This document shows, piece after piece, positions 36,276 through 47,197 of a stretch of DNA of 64,000 nt. The DNA is from Sisyra terminalis (Eukaryota; Arthropoda; Insecta; Neuroptera; Sisyridae), in assembly GCA_958496175.1 (NCBI GenBank), contig OY292280.1:7068001-7132000 (forward strand). Direction: 5' to 3'. The position numbers and the translations under genes are program-made. The notes beneath the pieces are model-generated. The model was not told the origin of the DNA and did no database searches. It worked only from the letters and a program-made list of their open reading frames with translations. How positions within the stretch are numbered: position 1 is the first letter of the stretch; every line of letters begins with the position of its first letter.

Positions 36276-36924
36276 CAATGAAGAATAAAAATGGATATTA
36301 TTACATTGAAACTTTGAATTAAATCACCGGTACCTTCTTTTAGTATCTGAAATTCTCTTATGAGTTCCTCTATAGTACATTCTTAAAGGACTAAGGGACT
36401 ATTGTGTCCCACTTTTGTTTCTGGTTCCAGTTAATAAGGTTTGTTTCTTAGATAATTCAGTTTCTTTGAAAGTTCCTCAACTGATGTTCTGGTGGTTCTC
36501 GAAAGATTATTAGAATTATAATTTCCTTTTTTTCCAAGTTTAGATGAAATTTGTTGTATTTTTTCGAAAGTTTCTTGAGTTCACCTTCTTGAGTTTTTAA
36601 ACTCAAGTCACTCTTCCGTTTTAACTATAATTGATAAATCATTGACGATATTCAAAAATGATTTTCTAAAATCTTATAATTAATTTATAAAACCATATAG
36701 GGTAATCTTTGAAATTAATAATTTTTATTATATTGACGTATAAAACACATGAATGTTATCTTTTCATAACTTTAGTTTAAATAGCAATAAACAAAAAAGC
36801 GAACAATCGATAACTATTTAGTATGTCAAATGTTTTTTTGACAATGCGCTTTTAGTGGCTGAAAAAATAACTAAGCCTTTTATTTTTTTTGGGGACGCAT
36901 GCATTAATAAATTACCTATCTCGT

Positions 36925-37500
36925 TTATTTTGCCGATTTTTGATTTTGGGGTTTATCCGCAGGTTTTTTGTTCACACCGCCGGAAACACTTGGCCGTTGC
37001 GGAAAATGTGCATCGATTTTAGTTTGCTTTTTGTCCGCCAACTTTTCCGGATCGTCTCTTTTCTTTTCCGGAAAAAGTTTCTGGCAGAAGTACGACTTAA
37101 TCCCTTTGTTCAATATCAACCATGTTTGTTCCTTGCTTATAGTTTTCCTCAGAGTAGAATACCTTCTTCGCGTTTCCCGAATCAATTTTTGGGCTTCGAT
37201 AAGCTGGGTGTTGAGATCTCCCATTGTGTTTAAATCCAAAAGGATACTAGCAACGTCTTTCGACTCATAATTCACTGAATCACTAGGAACTTTGATAACA
37301 ATCCCCACATTCGCCTTCGAATTCTCATCCTCGTTTTCCATCGTTGCCGACGTATTCATTTTCTCGTAAATTTTTGAAGTTTTCAGACGCCAATTGTTAT
37401 AGGTAACGACAGGAAGTTTCTCGATTCGAAAAGTTCTTTTTCGCGAAAACTTAAACGAAAATAGCGCACTGTTATTACGCGTCCAGGTACCAAAACGCAT
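36925..37500 (-). CDS. unknown charged protein with a PCNA-box-like motif
   Basis: One uninterrupted reading frame from ATG 37500 to the stop at 36925 gives 191 residues; an internal ATG at 37359 would give 144. From the second Met the sequence is acidic (ENEDENSKAN), then has a likely coiled-coil helix (LNTQLIEAQKLIRETRRRY), and ends in a basic tail with QTKIDAHF, which fits the PIP-box pattern QxxIxx(aromatic-like)F. Composition looks coding rather than random. I do not recognise a family. It sits 0.8 kb upstream of the Plexin A acceptor, on the opposite strand. Its 3' flank (36745-36924) is duplicated at 52640-52842, stopping at the stop codon. No splice signals are needed. Confidence 0.5.
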   Translation of the reverse strand: MRFGTWTRNNSALFSFKFSRKRTFRIEKLPVVTYNNWRLKTSKIYEKMNTSATMENEDENSKANVGIVIKVPSDSVNYESKDVASILLDLNTMGDLNTQLIEAQKLIRETRRRYSTLRKTISKEQTWLILNKGIKSYFCQKLFPEKKRDDPEKLADKKQTKIDAHFPQRPSVSGGVNKKPADKPQNQKSAK

Positions 37501-38298
37501 GGTATCCTTTCGCAACAATAGAACTATTCAATTCCGTTCCTTTCGAATTCGTATTCTCGACTGAATTCTCCAAATAACGTTGCAGTTCTTCTTATGTAAT
37601 TTCTTAAATAAACGCCCCTTATACTTATTGTATCCTTTTTTGATTTGCATTAAGAAGGAAAGAAGGAAACATTGTTTTGACTAGCTGGTCCCCTTCTTGA
37701 GAATAGTTGGAGAATAGTCACCTAAAACGGTGACTTATAGTTGGCTTTTTTTTCTTTGTTTATGTGTATTTGTAAACAATAACAATTGACTGTCTTACTA
37801 ATATTTTTCGAATTGAATTATTCGAGTAATGTTTTTCCTTTTGAAAAAATCGTGACTGGATGTTGAAGATGAGGATGTCTTTGGCATGTTCCAGCGATTC
37901 TCATTGTATTCGTTTTGTTTGGTAATTGTTCAAGCGTAATGGTCACTGTGAAAGTAAACCTCTTTGTTGCTCATTAAGACCTGCAATAATCACACAGACC
38001 ACACGCATACTACTAAAACTCGATTTTAATATAAAACTGTTTTACACGATCCACACGAATATCATGATCATTTCGCCGCGGCCATTGAAACCAAAGTAAT
38101 TTGATCGATCTAACAACATTCCAACCAACTTGGATTTCAATAAAATGTCTCTACTTATCTATTTTTCCACTTCTATTCCCACACTGTACGATTGATGTCA
38201 CTGCTGACGTCATAGTACACGAGGTGTCCAAATAAAAAAAAATTAATGTAAGTTTTCTTTGGTTTGTTGCAGGTAAACTTCCGGGAACGGTGGCAATA
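37501..38298. other. upstream and intron/5'UTR sequence of Plexin A
   Basis: A splice acceptor (TTTGGTTTGTTGCAG, ending 38272) precedes a 26-base leader before the ATG at 38299. At least one noncoding exon therefore lies upstream; I could not place it. Confidence 0.5.
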
Positions 38299-39438
38299 AT
38301 GTGGCAGCTAAACGCGCTCCTGGTAGGGGCTGCCTTATCTGTGATACCAAGCATTTTTGCTGCTACAGCTGCGCCTGCGACGCAGTCCAACTACATAATC
38401 AAGTCTTTCCAAGACACCAGCGTCGAAAAATTCAACCACCTCGTAATCGATCAGAACACCGGCCGTGTTTATATCGGAGCCGTGAATCGGCTCTACCAAC
38501 TATCCCCAGATCTCGATTTAGTCATCACTGAAGTAACTGGGCCCCAGAATGATTCGGTCGAATGCTCGATTTTGGACTGTCCCAGTTCAATCGTCAAGAA
38601 GCTAACTGATAACTACAACAAAGCTTTAGTGATCGATTACACGACGACCAGATTGATATCATGTGGCAGTTTATTTCAAGGGATTTGTTCTGTGAGAAAT
38701 TTGAATAACATTTCTGATGCCCAGCAAATAATGCAAGAAGCAGTCGTTGCTAACAACGCGACTGCATCGACTGTTGCTTTTATTGCACCAGGTCCTCCAA
38801 ATCCTCCAGTTACCAAAGTGATGTACGTCGGGGTTACCTTCACAGGAAATTCGTTATACCGGTCGGAAATACCTGCGGTGAGCAGTCGAAGTTTAGACAA
38901 AGATAAAATGTTTACCATCGCCCAGACGGCAGTTACTACTGGAACACGAATGTTCATCAATTCGCTAGCTCGTGAAAGATACTCAATCAACTACGTTTAC
39001 GGCTTTTTCTCCGAAACTTTCAGCTACTTTTTAACCACACAAATGAAACATATCAACGTCAATTCGTATGTCAGCAAACTAGTACGAGTATGCCACGAAG
39101 ATGAGAACTACTATTCATACACGGAAATTCCAATCGAGTGTAGCAGTAATGCAAATGGAGGCAAAAACTACAATCTGGTCCAAGCGGCATATATGGGTAA
39201 TGCGGGCTCTGATCTGGCAGCAGTTCTGGGGATTACTGCCCAGGAACATGTACTGTTCGCTGTGTTTAGTGAAAGTGATCCGGCACAATCGAATAAACCT
39301 TCGGAAAACTCGGCACTGTGCGTTTATTCGTTGAAGGCGATTCGTCGAAAATTCACCCACAACATCCGGACGTGTTTCATGGGCCAGGGATTCCGTGGTC
39401 TGGATTTCATATCACCAAGTTTACCGTGCATCTCAACG
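38299..39438 (+). CDS. PlexA: Plexin A, first coding exon (signal peptide and most of the sema domain)
   Basis: Single-pass receptor for class 1 semaphorins in axon guidance. This exon gives exactly 380 codons in phase 0 and ends at a strong donor (ACG|GTGAGT, 39438/39439). ATG 38299 starts a signal peptide (MWQLNALLVGAALSVIPSIF). The sema domain follows with plexin hallmarks: GRVYIGAVNRLYQLSPDL, VTGPQNDSVECS, KLTDNYNKALVIDY, YSYTEIPIEC and RGLDFISPSLPC. Wording such as VAFIAPGP and YRSEIPAVSSRSL fits Plexin A better than B. The remaining sema end, PSI, IPT, transmembrane and GAP domains must lie in exons beyond the window. An in-frame GTG at 38290 is not the start. The open frame after 39438 is intronic. 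Confidence 0.95.
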
Positions 39439-40139
39439 GTGAGTGTCATGGACATTTTTGGAAATTTGCGAGCATTTCTTTCACGGGTTCTCATATCGAT
39501 TGCTATTCAATCAGTAATTTGATCGCTTTATTAGAAATGAATGGGAATTAGGCCGTTAACAGCATTATGTTACGGCCACAATCATCACCGTGGTCACAGC
39601 CACGCGTGTCCCTCACCCATTTATTATTTATGCTTTTATTTCCATTAAATATTTACCCCAATCGATTCCCAATGTTCCCCTGGAAAAATAGTCAGCTTGG
39701 TGTAACAAATACTATCACAACGGTGGACAATTAATTCATTTGTCAGTGCTTAATGAAAACGATTTCATAATCACAACCGTCAATTATCGCCAGGTTAATA
39801 TAATCCACGTTTGCTAACATAACTTCTCCCACTAATATTCCTGTTAACATCAATTTGCTTTGATCTAATCTGACCTCTTCGATCGGCCTATGTTTACCAT
39901 ACAATGCCATATTATTCCCTCACTTGAATACTTCCACCTTAATCCTTGTACCTATTCCCAAATTTAAACAAACTAATCTTAAACTTTTCATCCTGTAGTA
40001 CCTATATCTAGCAACTCATCCGATAATATCTTACATATTAAAATTGCTGATCGGTTAGACGTTTTCATTGGTGCGGAGAAAGTCTTTTTCACTCCATCCG
40101 CATTCATTCCATGCATATTACAACTTGTGTTGTATTAGA
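39439..40139 (+). other. start of the long Plexin A intron
   Basis: Begins GTGAGTGTCATGG. Mostly unique, with no further exon recognised. I saw no plexin PSI-type Cys-rich peptide from here to 64000. Confidence 0.5.
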
Positions 40140-41009
40140 CATGAGAGGCTAGCTCAATGTTAATTTTGTGTTCCTCCAAATGGCTATCTTCCGGGCGTCA
40201 TTTACTGAGGGCGCTAGTGTAGCATAGCCGATAATAACGATAACTACTTTTAAACGAATTTTAGAATTTTATGCGCCAAATTCAAATTTAATTTATTCCT
40301 GAAATATTTTATAAATATACTAATGAAAATTTGATTGAAAATTAAATTTTATTTATTAAACTTGAAATACAAAATATAACATTATTTCACATTGTAAAAT
40401 TTAATTAAAGTTAATTACAGACATGCTAAAGTATATTTACTTAATGGCGTTAGTCTAGAGATGACAGTTGAATCCTGGAAATTGTCCTTTTCTATCGCTA
40501 TGAATTGTGACTGCCTAGAAAAATCGTCGAATCCTTGCTGAAACAAATTTATTTTAATTAAAAAAAATTGATTCAAAGTTTGAATTTAAATCATATTTTT
40601 ACCCCATAAAAAAGTGGGTATTCACTAGTAAATAAGTACATACCTTCGTAATGAATTTGGGCAGTAGAAAAGTGTATTTGATGTTGATCTTTTGAAAAAA
40701 TGCACACAACACTGCCATTAAATGTGAAATACGTTATCCATGATGGATATTGAAAAGAAGACCGCCATTCTAAATAATCAAATTCGGTACTTACTAGTTA
40801 GCGGCGTCAGTCTTATTTTAAAGTTAGCCAAAAAACTTTCCCCCCTGTAATTTCTTAATTACCAACTTCAACACTTCTACCAACTTTACTCTTTACCCTA
40901 GCTAAAAGTCCCTTAAAACTTGAAATATTGCTTACCGCGCCATCTGCATTTGACGCCCCAACTATTAATTTTTGGGAACCAAGTCTGCCATAAGAGCTTG
41001 ACCCCCATG
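40140..41009. mobile_element. family E element, 870 bp, TSD GTATTAGA
   Basis: CATGAGAGGCTAGCTC to AGCTTGACCCCCATG, with GTATTAGA at 40132-40139 and 41010-41017. On minus it carries the same exon-donor-intron-acceptor arrangement as the copy at 31664, but one extra T in the second exon shifts the frame. Confidence 0.88.
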
Positions 41010-41189
41010 GTATTAGAACTACTAAAATTTGTATAAATTTTTAAGTGCTTAAAGATGGGAGCATTGAGATGTAGTATAGAATGCTTATGTTTTATACAAT
41101 CAATGCTTTCTAAATGGCTAAACAAATCATCGCAAATTTTGGAGATTGTATCTACTTAAGTCGCTCATGCGCAAAGAATGGAATGTGAC

Positions 41190-41420
41190 ATCGATTATTA
41201 CCATAGAAGAGAGACTTATATAGAACTTCAAATAAAAAACTAAAACATGATCTAGCGTTTCTAAAATAAAACAATAGATGGCATTGTCAAACAAAATATC
41301 ACTTTGCACGGTATTGAAGTGGAGCCTAAGCTCCTCTCTACTTAAAAACATTTATTTTGACTATAGAATTGCCAAATACTAGTTTAATTTATAGTACCAC
41401 AATTGTATAGTTTATACTTA
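41190..41420. repeat. partner of the repeat at 9985-10150
   Basis: ATGATCTAGCGTTTCTAAAA and TTAAAAACATTTATTTTGAC are the inverted match. Confidence 0.45.
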
Positions 41421-41599
41421 TAACAATTTGTTTGTAATAGATGTTAGTTTTCTTAATCAATACCATAAGTTAATTTGAACTTTGAAATTCGTTTCAAATT
41501 AAAGTTTAGTCAAGTTTAATTTTGGAACAACGCCATCTAAGTACCGGTGATTAGAAGCTCTGATTACGTTGCCTTCCCAAACGTCAAAACTTTTAACCC

Positions 41600-42850
41600 A
41601 GAATTGCATTTTTATATAATTCTTTTCTATGTGTTCGATTTTTCTGTATGTATACTTCTAGGGAGAATATTGAATTCCTTGAATTGATCGCCAATATTGA
41701 TAAATTTACTTTGAATGTTTTTTGACCCGAAAATTGGACCAATTGTAAGTAGTTATTGATTAGTAGAAGCAAATATTTCACCAGAATAATCCTGCACTTG
41801 ATATGACTTTGATGATCTGGTAAAAGTTTCAATAGTTTGGGAAGTAAAATAAGCTTGAAATTGGGGTTTGAAAGTAGATATCTGCATTACCGGCTATGCT
41901 ACACCAGGTGCATTGTTATTAGCTTAACAAAAGAAAAGCTTTTGGGAGAACAAAAATTAACATTGAATTAATAAATTTTCATGTCTGGGACGTTTTTTTC
42001 AATCCAAGTTTGGATTTGGTACCAAACGATTTTCTTTTGTTTTGCCTATGACAAATGGTCTAGATCGTGTAAAATTAACTCTATGGGATAATTATGAACA
42101 TTGTGTACCTAGCTTTTTGTCTACAAGAAAAGTTTATTTGGGAAAACTGTTCCTAAAGTTGGCTGGGAAACGGAAAAAAAAGATATGAACTTGAATTAAG
42201 GGAAAAGTTGGTACTATGGAAAATAAAGCCATGGAATGCATTTAAGAATATATTTTTTTCCAACCTAACAGTAAAGTAATTTGTACAATAACAAAACAAG
42301 AATAAAAAGTTCGGAAGATTTTACTATGTGTATACTTCTTGGGAGAATATTGAATTCCTTGAATTGATCGCCAATATTGAGAAATTTACTTTGAATGTTT
42401 TTGACCCAAAAATTGGATCATCCGTAAATAGTAATTGAGTAACAGAAGCAAATATTCGCCAAAATCCTAGATTTAGTAAGACTTTGATGATCTGGTAAAA
42501 GTTTCAAGAGTTTGAGATGTAAAATATACTTTAAATTGGGGGTTGAAAGTAGATATCTGCATTACCGGCTATGCTACACCAGATGCATTGTTATTAGCTT
42601 AACGGAAGTAAAGCTTTTAGAGGAACAAAAATGAACATTGAATTATTAAATTTTCATGTCTGGGAAGTTTTTTTCAATCCAAGTTTGGACTCGGTACCAA
42701 ACGATTTTCTTTTGTTTTGCCTATGACAAATGGTCTAGATCGTGTAAAATTAACTCTATGGGATATTTATGAACATTGTGTAGTTATTATTTTTGTCTAC
42801 AAGAAAAGTTTATTTGGGAAAACTTTTCCTAAAGTTGCCTATTGAAGGGC
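41600..42850 (+). repeat. family F repeats, two tandem units (period ~680 bp)
   Basis: TGTATACTTCT..GGGAGAATATTG begins units at about 41649 and 42329. Each contains GATATCTGCATTACCGGCTA and TTGTTTTGCCTATGACAAAT. Frame-shifted coding-like pieces (TVPKVGWETEKKRYELELRE) appear near 42142-42210. Confidence 0.65.
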
Positions 42851-43540
42851 TGGAAGTAATCGAAAAATTGGCAATTATTTGAATATAAAGAGATGCCTCT
42901 TACTATAAATCCATTAAATGATCGTAAAAGTAATTTATTTTCCCTCCAATTTAAAAATTCAAGGGTTCAATTTGAATTTGCATATATTAAGAGATTGGAA
43001 TGGAAATGTTAAAATGTGGAACTCAAAGCATGCATTGATTGTAAGTTTAATTAAACCGGCTTAAATCTTACAAACATCGCACACCGACAACTGTACGGCA
43101 AATTCCCGCAGGATAGTAGTTTAATGCTATTCGAATCACTATCAAAGTCTGTATTCATATTTGTTACACAATAATTATCTGTCCTCCATTTATTTATTGA
43201 AAATGGATGCAAACATACTGTTTGTTTAGTACAAATACTTCCACTCCAACCGCCATATTTTGTTTGAACAAACCACAACCACCTCGTAAAATTTATTTAT
43301 TAGGTTAAATTTGAAAATTTGTTCTATGTATTTATCAATTTTAATATCAATTATGAACTACTAATGCTCGTTTGAACTAACCCACCTTTTTGCGCCATAT
43401 TGAACGCCACCTGTTTTTGAAAAAAAAAAACATTTTTAGTGTACAAAATTTTGGCGTTGATTTTAATTTAAAAATTAATAAAATTATTTAATTTTTTTTA
43501 AAAAGCTTGGTATTATCTACTTAAGTCAAAATATAATTGA
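42851..43540. other. intronic DNA, no feature supported
   Basis: The 43051-43278 minus ORF lacks recognisable domains. Confidence 0.3.
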
Positions 43541-43814
43541 TTTTGATTCAAAAGATATAAAGGGTATAGGCCGGTTTGTATGTTAAAAGTGCCCCCGCGG
43601 CTTTTTCGATTCAAAGTCAGGGGATTGTTTTGATACTAAATAAAAAAAAATTAGCCAAATTTTCAGCTTTTTATCGTAAGCGGTTTTCGAGTATTTCGAA
43701 AAAAAAAACATTTTTCGATTTTATTTTTTTTTTTAGTAGTAAACTTTAAAATTAATAACCTACGATTTTTTTCTCTCATTCTTAGGAGTAAAAGGCATGA
43801 AAAAATTTTTTTTT

Positions 43815-45140
43815 TATTATTTTCAGATGGAATGTCGATTTTTAAGGACCGAAACAAAATTAAAATTAATTTTTTGAGTGCGTTTTTGAAAAGTGTCCAC
43901 CGCCAAATTTTCTCAAAAAACGTGTCTAATACTCCTCTATACTCATTATTTTTTTCAAATTTTTTGATTTGGTGGAACATTATGAACAAAAATAAAAACT
44001 GTTTTTTTTTCCTATATCTCATGCTAAAGCATACTTATTCATTTTTTTGGTAAAGTAATATGAAGATAATTATTTTTCAACTCAAAATATATATACATTT
44101 CATTAAACAATTTAGAAAATGAAGAAATCGTCATTAAAAATTATTTTTTATGCAATAATTCTTTGAAATACATAATATTTTTTATTAGCTCTAATAATTG
44201 TACATCTTTAATAATTCGACTAATGCGGCTGCGTAGTCCTGCATTAAAGAAAAGGGAAATGTGGAACTTATATTTTTTTTATTCTATAATACTTGCTTGA
44301 TTATCATTATTCTAAAAATATTTATATGTCTTTTGTGTATTTAAACTGCATTAATATATCTAATTAATATATTTATCCTCCCCAATTAATTTCAAAATAG
44401 CGATATAAGGAGGGGCTCATTTAAACAACCACCTTATTCGAATTATTAAAGATGTACAACTATTAGAGCTAATAAAATTATATTATTATGTATCCATGTT
44501 GTTTAAGTCCTTGTCTTTTTAAATATAATAATTAAATTGTGGCCAATAAGGACGAAACTTCTTGTGGAATCTTATTTATTTTATCGCCAACGTTTCGTCA
44601 GTTATTCCTGACTTCTTCAGGGCTCAAAATTTAAAAATTACTCCATTATTTTTATGACATTTGTGGAGTAATTTTTAAATTTTGAACCCTGAAGAAGTCA
44701 GAAATAACTGACGAAACGTTGGCGATAAAATAAATAAGATTCCACAAGAAACTTCGTCCTTATTGGCCACAATTTAATTATTATATTATTATGCATTTCA
44801 AAGAGTTATTGCATAAAAAATAATTTTCTTCATTTTCTAAATTGCTTAGTGAAATGTTTGTATATTTTGAGTTGAAAAATAATTATCTTCATATTACTTT
44901 ACCAAAAAAATGAATATGTGTTCTTTAGCTTGAGATATAGGAAAAAAACAGTTTTTATTTTTTTTCATAATGTTCCACCAATACAAAAAATTTGAAAAAA
45001 TTACTGAGAATAGAAGAATACTAAAGACGTTTTTTGAGAAAAAATGGCGGTGGATACTTTTCGAAAACGCACTCAAAAAATTAATTTTAATTTTGTTTCG
45101 GTCCTTAAAAATCGATATTCCATCTGAAAATAATAGAAAA
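43815..45140. mobile_element. large palindrome whose right arm is split by a foldback element
   Basis: Left arm 43815-44220, right arm 44436-45140 (reverse complement), e.g. TTTTCAGATGGAATGTCGAT and its complement, and AATTATTAAAGATGTACAA. The right arm is interrupted at about 44492-44783 by a separate ~290-bp palindrome; taking it out rejoins TTATTATG and CATTTCAAAG as in the left arm. Translated ORFs in both arms are palindrome artefacts. Confidence 0.85.
44492..44790. mobile_element. ~290-bp foldback element with GACGAAACGTTGG arms
   Basis: Arms GTGGCCAATAAGGACGAAAC and complement GTTTCGTCCT-type, then GCCAACGTTTCGTCAGTTAT / ATAACTGACGAAACGTTGGC. The flanking TATTATTATG repeats on both sides could be the target duplication. 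Confidence 0.8.
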
Positions 45141-45148
45141 TAGTTATT

Positions 45149-45338
45149 TTCGATACGTATGCGTAAAGTGAGGTTTTCTAGTAGGATAAAATTGATGCAC
45201 GAGTTAAAGGGACTGATCATACACAACGAGATCGAGTACGCTGTATACCCCCACGAGATCTCGTTGTGTATGATCAGTCCCTTTAGCAAGTGTCTCAATT
45301 TCGTCCTACTAGGTACCTCACTTTAAGCATAAGTATCG
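45149..45338. mobile_element. 190-bp palindromic MITE
   Basis: CGATACGTATGCGTAAAGTG .. CACTTTAAGCATAAGTATCG, with inner arms GGGACTGATCATACACAACG. The loop is only a few bases. Confidence 0.8.
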
Positions 45339-45344
45339 AACAAA

Positions 45345-45695
45345 ATTTTTTGTAACGACTGCTTCTAAAGTTCAACAGAAACAGATTGAGAAATTAATTA
45401 TTGTTATTTATATATGAAAAATTTCAACTCTATAGTAAGAATAATTGATAGAAAAATTATGAATAAAAACAACATTTTAGTTTAAACTACAGTCTAAATA
45501 ATTACTTATATTAATTATTTCTTATAAAAGTTTATTTAGGTATCAAATTATTTTACTTTTTCGCACTGTTATTTACTTTTGCGCACGGTTTCTCTACTTT
45601 CGCGCACGCTTGCCACCACGATGAGAAAACGGCTCTTTACTCCCGCCACACAACGCACGAAAGTTCAACTTTAGAAGCAGTCGTTACAAAAAATA
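45345..45695. mobile_element. 350-bp TIR element, GTAACGACTGCTTC ends
   Basis: About 31-base inverted repeats: TTTTTTGTAACGACTGCTTC and GAAGCAGTCGTTACAAAAAA. The inside is more GC-rich (TTGCGCACGG, TCGCGCACGC) and not palindromic. No ORF. Confidence 0.75.
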
Positions 45696-46369
45696 TTTTT
45701 TTATATATACCCTTTATATGCTTATGAAACAAAAAGCATTGATTTGAAAATCGATTGGTTTTGTATACAAAAAGTATTGCAAATAAAAAAAAAACATTTG
45801 CTTGACTGTGCTTTTTTTTTAAAATAAAATTAAAGCCGTTTTTTTGTAGGGGTGGTGGTTGGTTTTATTTGACTATATGTGCTTTCCAGTAGTACCCTTC
45901 ACCCTTTGATATCGGGTAGTATTTTTTGTGACATTTGTGTGGTTTGATGGCATTTAATTTGCAATTAAAATCGATGGAAAGTAACTCTTTTTCGTTCGGC
46001 TGAATTAATGACATATTTGAAATATTAATGAAACGTTTAGTGGGCGATCCTCTAATTGTGTATTATCGACAGTTCGGTTTTAATTAGTAATCGAAATTTG
46101 TATGCAAAGAAATTCGTAACAAAAGTTACGATTGATTCCCTTCCATTGATTGGAATCGTCTATTTGGGGAAGATAATAGCACACGGTATGGGGTTGTTGA
46201 ATTCGGCTTTTGGACAAACATCAAAGGTTTCAAAACAGACTTGTACCCTGACTTCATCCCCGATTCCCGACCGTCTGTGATTATCCGTTTCCATCCGTGT
46301 CGTTCAACGTCATTATTAACGCTATATCAATTCGAAAATCTATGTCTGTTTTGCTATGCTCAACTATAT
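45696..46369. other. intronic unique DNA
   Basis: No gene supported; the plus ORF at 46056-46280 has no domain. Confidence 0.3.
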
Positions 46370-46565
46370 CAGTGGTTCTCAACCTTTAAACGATCACGAC
46401 TCATACCGATTTACTATCATAAAAGTAGAAAAAGACCAAAAATTTGTGAGATTCGGATCCGGTCGCTACCCGTTTTGGAGCAGCCATCTTGATCATCCGT
46501 TACGATTCCATTGTTTATTCGAACTTTGGGTAACAAGATCGCAAGGTGCAAGTTGAGAACCTCTG
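46370..46565. mobile_element. hAT MITE of the CAGTGGTTCTCAACC type
   Basis: CAGTGGTTCTCAACCTTTAA at left and AAGTTGAGAACCTCTG at right, ~195 bp. No clear target duplication remains. Confidence 0.75.
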
Positions 46566-47197
46566 ATTTATGTCCATTGAATGTGCAGTTGTAACTGTTG
46601 ACGACCATCCAGGATTATAATATTATTTGACTTAATAAAATGTTGCTAGTTTACAGCTCTTTTGAACATCGCTCGTTATGGAGATCTAATTAAAAAGCAA
46701 CTGAACCGTTGCTAATTTTTGCAACAAAATAATTCCAAAGGAAAACATTCCACACAAATATAAGCTCTATGAGGGAACCGTTGTTTTTTCACTTGAGTTC
46801 AATTCCACCCCCACCCCCCCGACAGACACTGTATGTAGGCCTGCCAGTCTGTCTGTCCAACAATATATTAAATTTCAAAGCTCGCAATTAAACACGTAGT
46901 TTAAGAGCTTTTCACAAGCCAAGATATTAATATTAATAAAACGTCGCACACCTTCCCACCCACCCCCCAACCCCCCGCGTGCCTCTTTTACTCGTTAATC
47001 GGGACATACTTTTGTCTGTGGAGTCTCCCGGTCATTCATCCTCCATCCGATTATTTTAAATCATAATTCAAAATTAACCGACCGCTCCGATGTAAAAATC
47101 AAATTAACATCCCTCTAACAACCCTGAACCACCCTTGGTGCAAAACATTTTTAGAGCTGTTTACCGGCAAAATAAATTACAATTTTAGTCTCGCTTC
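46566..47197. other. intronic unique DNA with C-rich tracts
   Basis: Pyrimidine/C-rich stretches at 46807-46822 and 46952-46978. No ORF called. Confidence 0.3.

Noticed and set aside
37501..37518. Longer start for the 36925 ORF
   Set aside because: The codon at 37518 is TTG; the first ATG is at 37500.
38290..38298. Upstream in-frame start for Plexin A
   Set aside because: The codon at 38290 is GTG. ATG at 38299 begins a good signal peptide.
43663..45298. ORFs of 119 and 134 codons on the minus strand
   Set aside because: They lie in the arms of a palindrome and encode each other's mirror; low-complexity Lys/Phe runs.
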